Shown here: piece by piece, positions 63,669 through 64,000 of the stretch
Layout: each line of letters starts with the position of its first letter
Position numbering within the stretch: the first letter of the stretch is position 1
NCBI GenBank assembly: GCA_034506175.1
Contig: JAPDQB010000010.1
Span: 1-64,000 of the forward strand
DNA: 64,000 nt
Reading direction: 5' to 3'
Source of the DNA: a candidate division KSB1 bacterium
Lineage (GTDB): Bacteria; Zhuqueibacterota; Zhuqueibacteria; Zhuqueibacterales; Zhuqueibacteraceae
Made by a program: the position numbers and the translations under genes
The notes under the pieces: model-generated
The model's database searches: none
What the model saw: only the letters and a program-made list of their open reading frames with translations
What the model was told of the DNA's origin: nothing

Positions 63669-64000
63669 TTACTGTTTGAAACGCGCCAACTGAAACAAGC
63701 TCAAATCAAAACGCGAGCAGCCTTCGAGCAGCAGATCGGCGAGAATTTCACCAACGGCGCTGGAAAATTTGAAGCCGTGGCCGGAGCAAATGCTGGCCAA
63801 AAGAACTTGCGGATGGCTCGGATGGAAGTCGATCAGAAAATTGGCGTCGGGCGTGTTGGTGTACAGGCAAACGGCCGAAGCATGAGGCGCCGTGTCAATC
63901 GCCGGCATGATGCGCCGCAGAATGGCCCGCATCGCTGCGATATCATCCGCGCCAACTTCGCGGCGAACGAGATCGGGATCGGTGGACTCGCCTTCGTGAT
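63669..64000 (-). CDS. FAD-dependent amine oxidase (sarcosine-oxidase-like), 3' part
   Basis: The coding sequence continues off the right edge; only the C-terminal 110 residues are here, reading HEGESTDPDLVRREVGADDI, then SAVCLYTNTPDANFLIDFHP and LASICSGHGFKFSSAVGEIL. C-LYTNTPD and CSGHGFKF (with the cysteine that covalently carries FAD in the family) identify the MSOX/MTOX-type flavoenzymes that demethylate sarcosine or N-methyl amino acids with H2O2 release. Substrate cannot be named from this fragment. Confidence 0.85.
   Translation of the reverse strand, partial: HEGESTDPDLVRREVGADDIAAMRAILRRIMPAIDTAPHASAVCLYTNTPDANFLIDFHPSHPQVLLASICSGHGFKFSSAVGEILADLLLEGCSRFDLSLFQLARFKQ

Noticed and set aside
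1..64000. CRISPR arrays, prophage or complete mobile element
   Set aside because: No regularly spaced repeats, phage structural genes or intact transposase were seen.

Overview
The window reads as a chromosomal segment of an uncultured-type bacterium of the Fibrobacterota-Chlorobiota-Bacteroidota (FCB) neighbourhood, most like candidate phylum KSB1/Calditrichota. The evidence is family content, not a search. Two secreted enzymes end in a FlgD-like Ig / type 9-style C-terminal sorting domain with a PNPF motif. There is a GWxTD-domain protein, a DUF5916 relic, an alpha-2-macroglobulin with an intact thioester, and moderately GC-rich DNA with canonical TTGACA/TATATT promoters. Most genes lie on the minus strand in short operons.

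Layout. 1-1.6 kb: a toxin-antitoxin (TA) locus with a nonsense codon in the antitoxin, then a class II aldolase. 1.7-9.8 kb: tRNA-Asn, two tandem paralogous DUF5060/DUF4038 glycoside hydrolases separated by a perfect 15-bp inverted repeat, a small membrane protein and a TPR protein. 10.1-12.8 kb: adenosylcobalamin-dependent ribonucleotide reductase. 13.2-21.5 kb (+): a four-gene run comparable to E. coli yfaA-yfaT-yfaS, ending in alpha-2-macroglobulin. 21.6-23.7 kb: tRNA-Leu with promoter and terminator, smpB, tyrS. 23.7-33 kb (-): mobA with a YdeP-type molybdopterin oxidoreductase, the glyoxylate-shunt pair aceB and aceA, selA and a GltS-like transporter. 33-40 kb: an AAA ATPase, proline dehydrogenase, GH29 fucosidase and S9B peptidase. 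40.1-41.4 kb is a graveyard: two truncated host genes around a palindromic repeat, plus a decayed IS256-like transposase. 41.4-49.4 kb: CorA, a UDP-sugar pyrophosphorylase, an SLC13-type carrier, an MFS carrier, a decayed brnTA locus, an isopropylmalate-dehydrogenase-like enzyme and a methyltransferase. 49.4-52.8 kb: an unrecognised PD-(D/E)XK-like protein divergent from a DNA methyltransferase with permuted motif order, then an NYN nuclease. 52.8-64 kb: dnaG, an HD-GYP protein, a MoxR/VWA pair split by a decayed TA locus, threonine dehydratase, a DUF234 ATPase, a GWxTD protein and the end of a sarcosine-oxidase-like flavoprotein.

How it fits together. The genes suggest a heterotroph that degrades glycans and peptides outside the cytoplasm (DUF4038 enzymes, fucosidase, S9B peptidase), takes up acids (GltS, SLC13), oxidises proline, and can run the glyoxylate shunt. 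It has B12-dependent deoxynucleotide synthesis, molybdenum-cofactor and selenocysteine machinery.

The most notable patterns are: (1) four TA loci, at least three of them visibly broken, at separate sites; (2) the nuclease-like / permuted methyltransferase / NYN neighbourhood; (3) the thioester alpha-2-macroglobulin operon; (4) a palindromic repeat sitting exactly at the break points of two truncated genes; (5) GCGAAA/TTTCGC half-sites around the aceA promoter. No CRISPR array, prophage or complete insertion sequence was seen.
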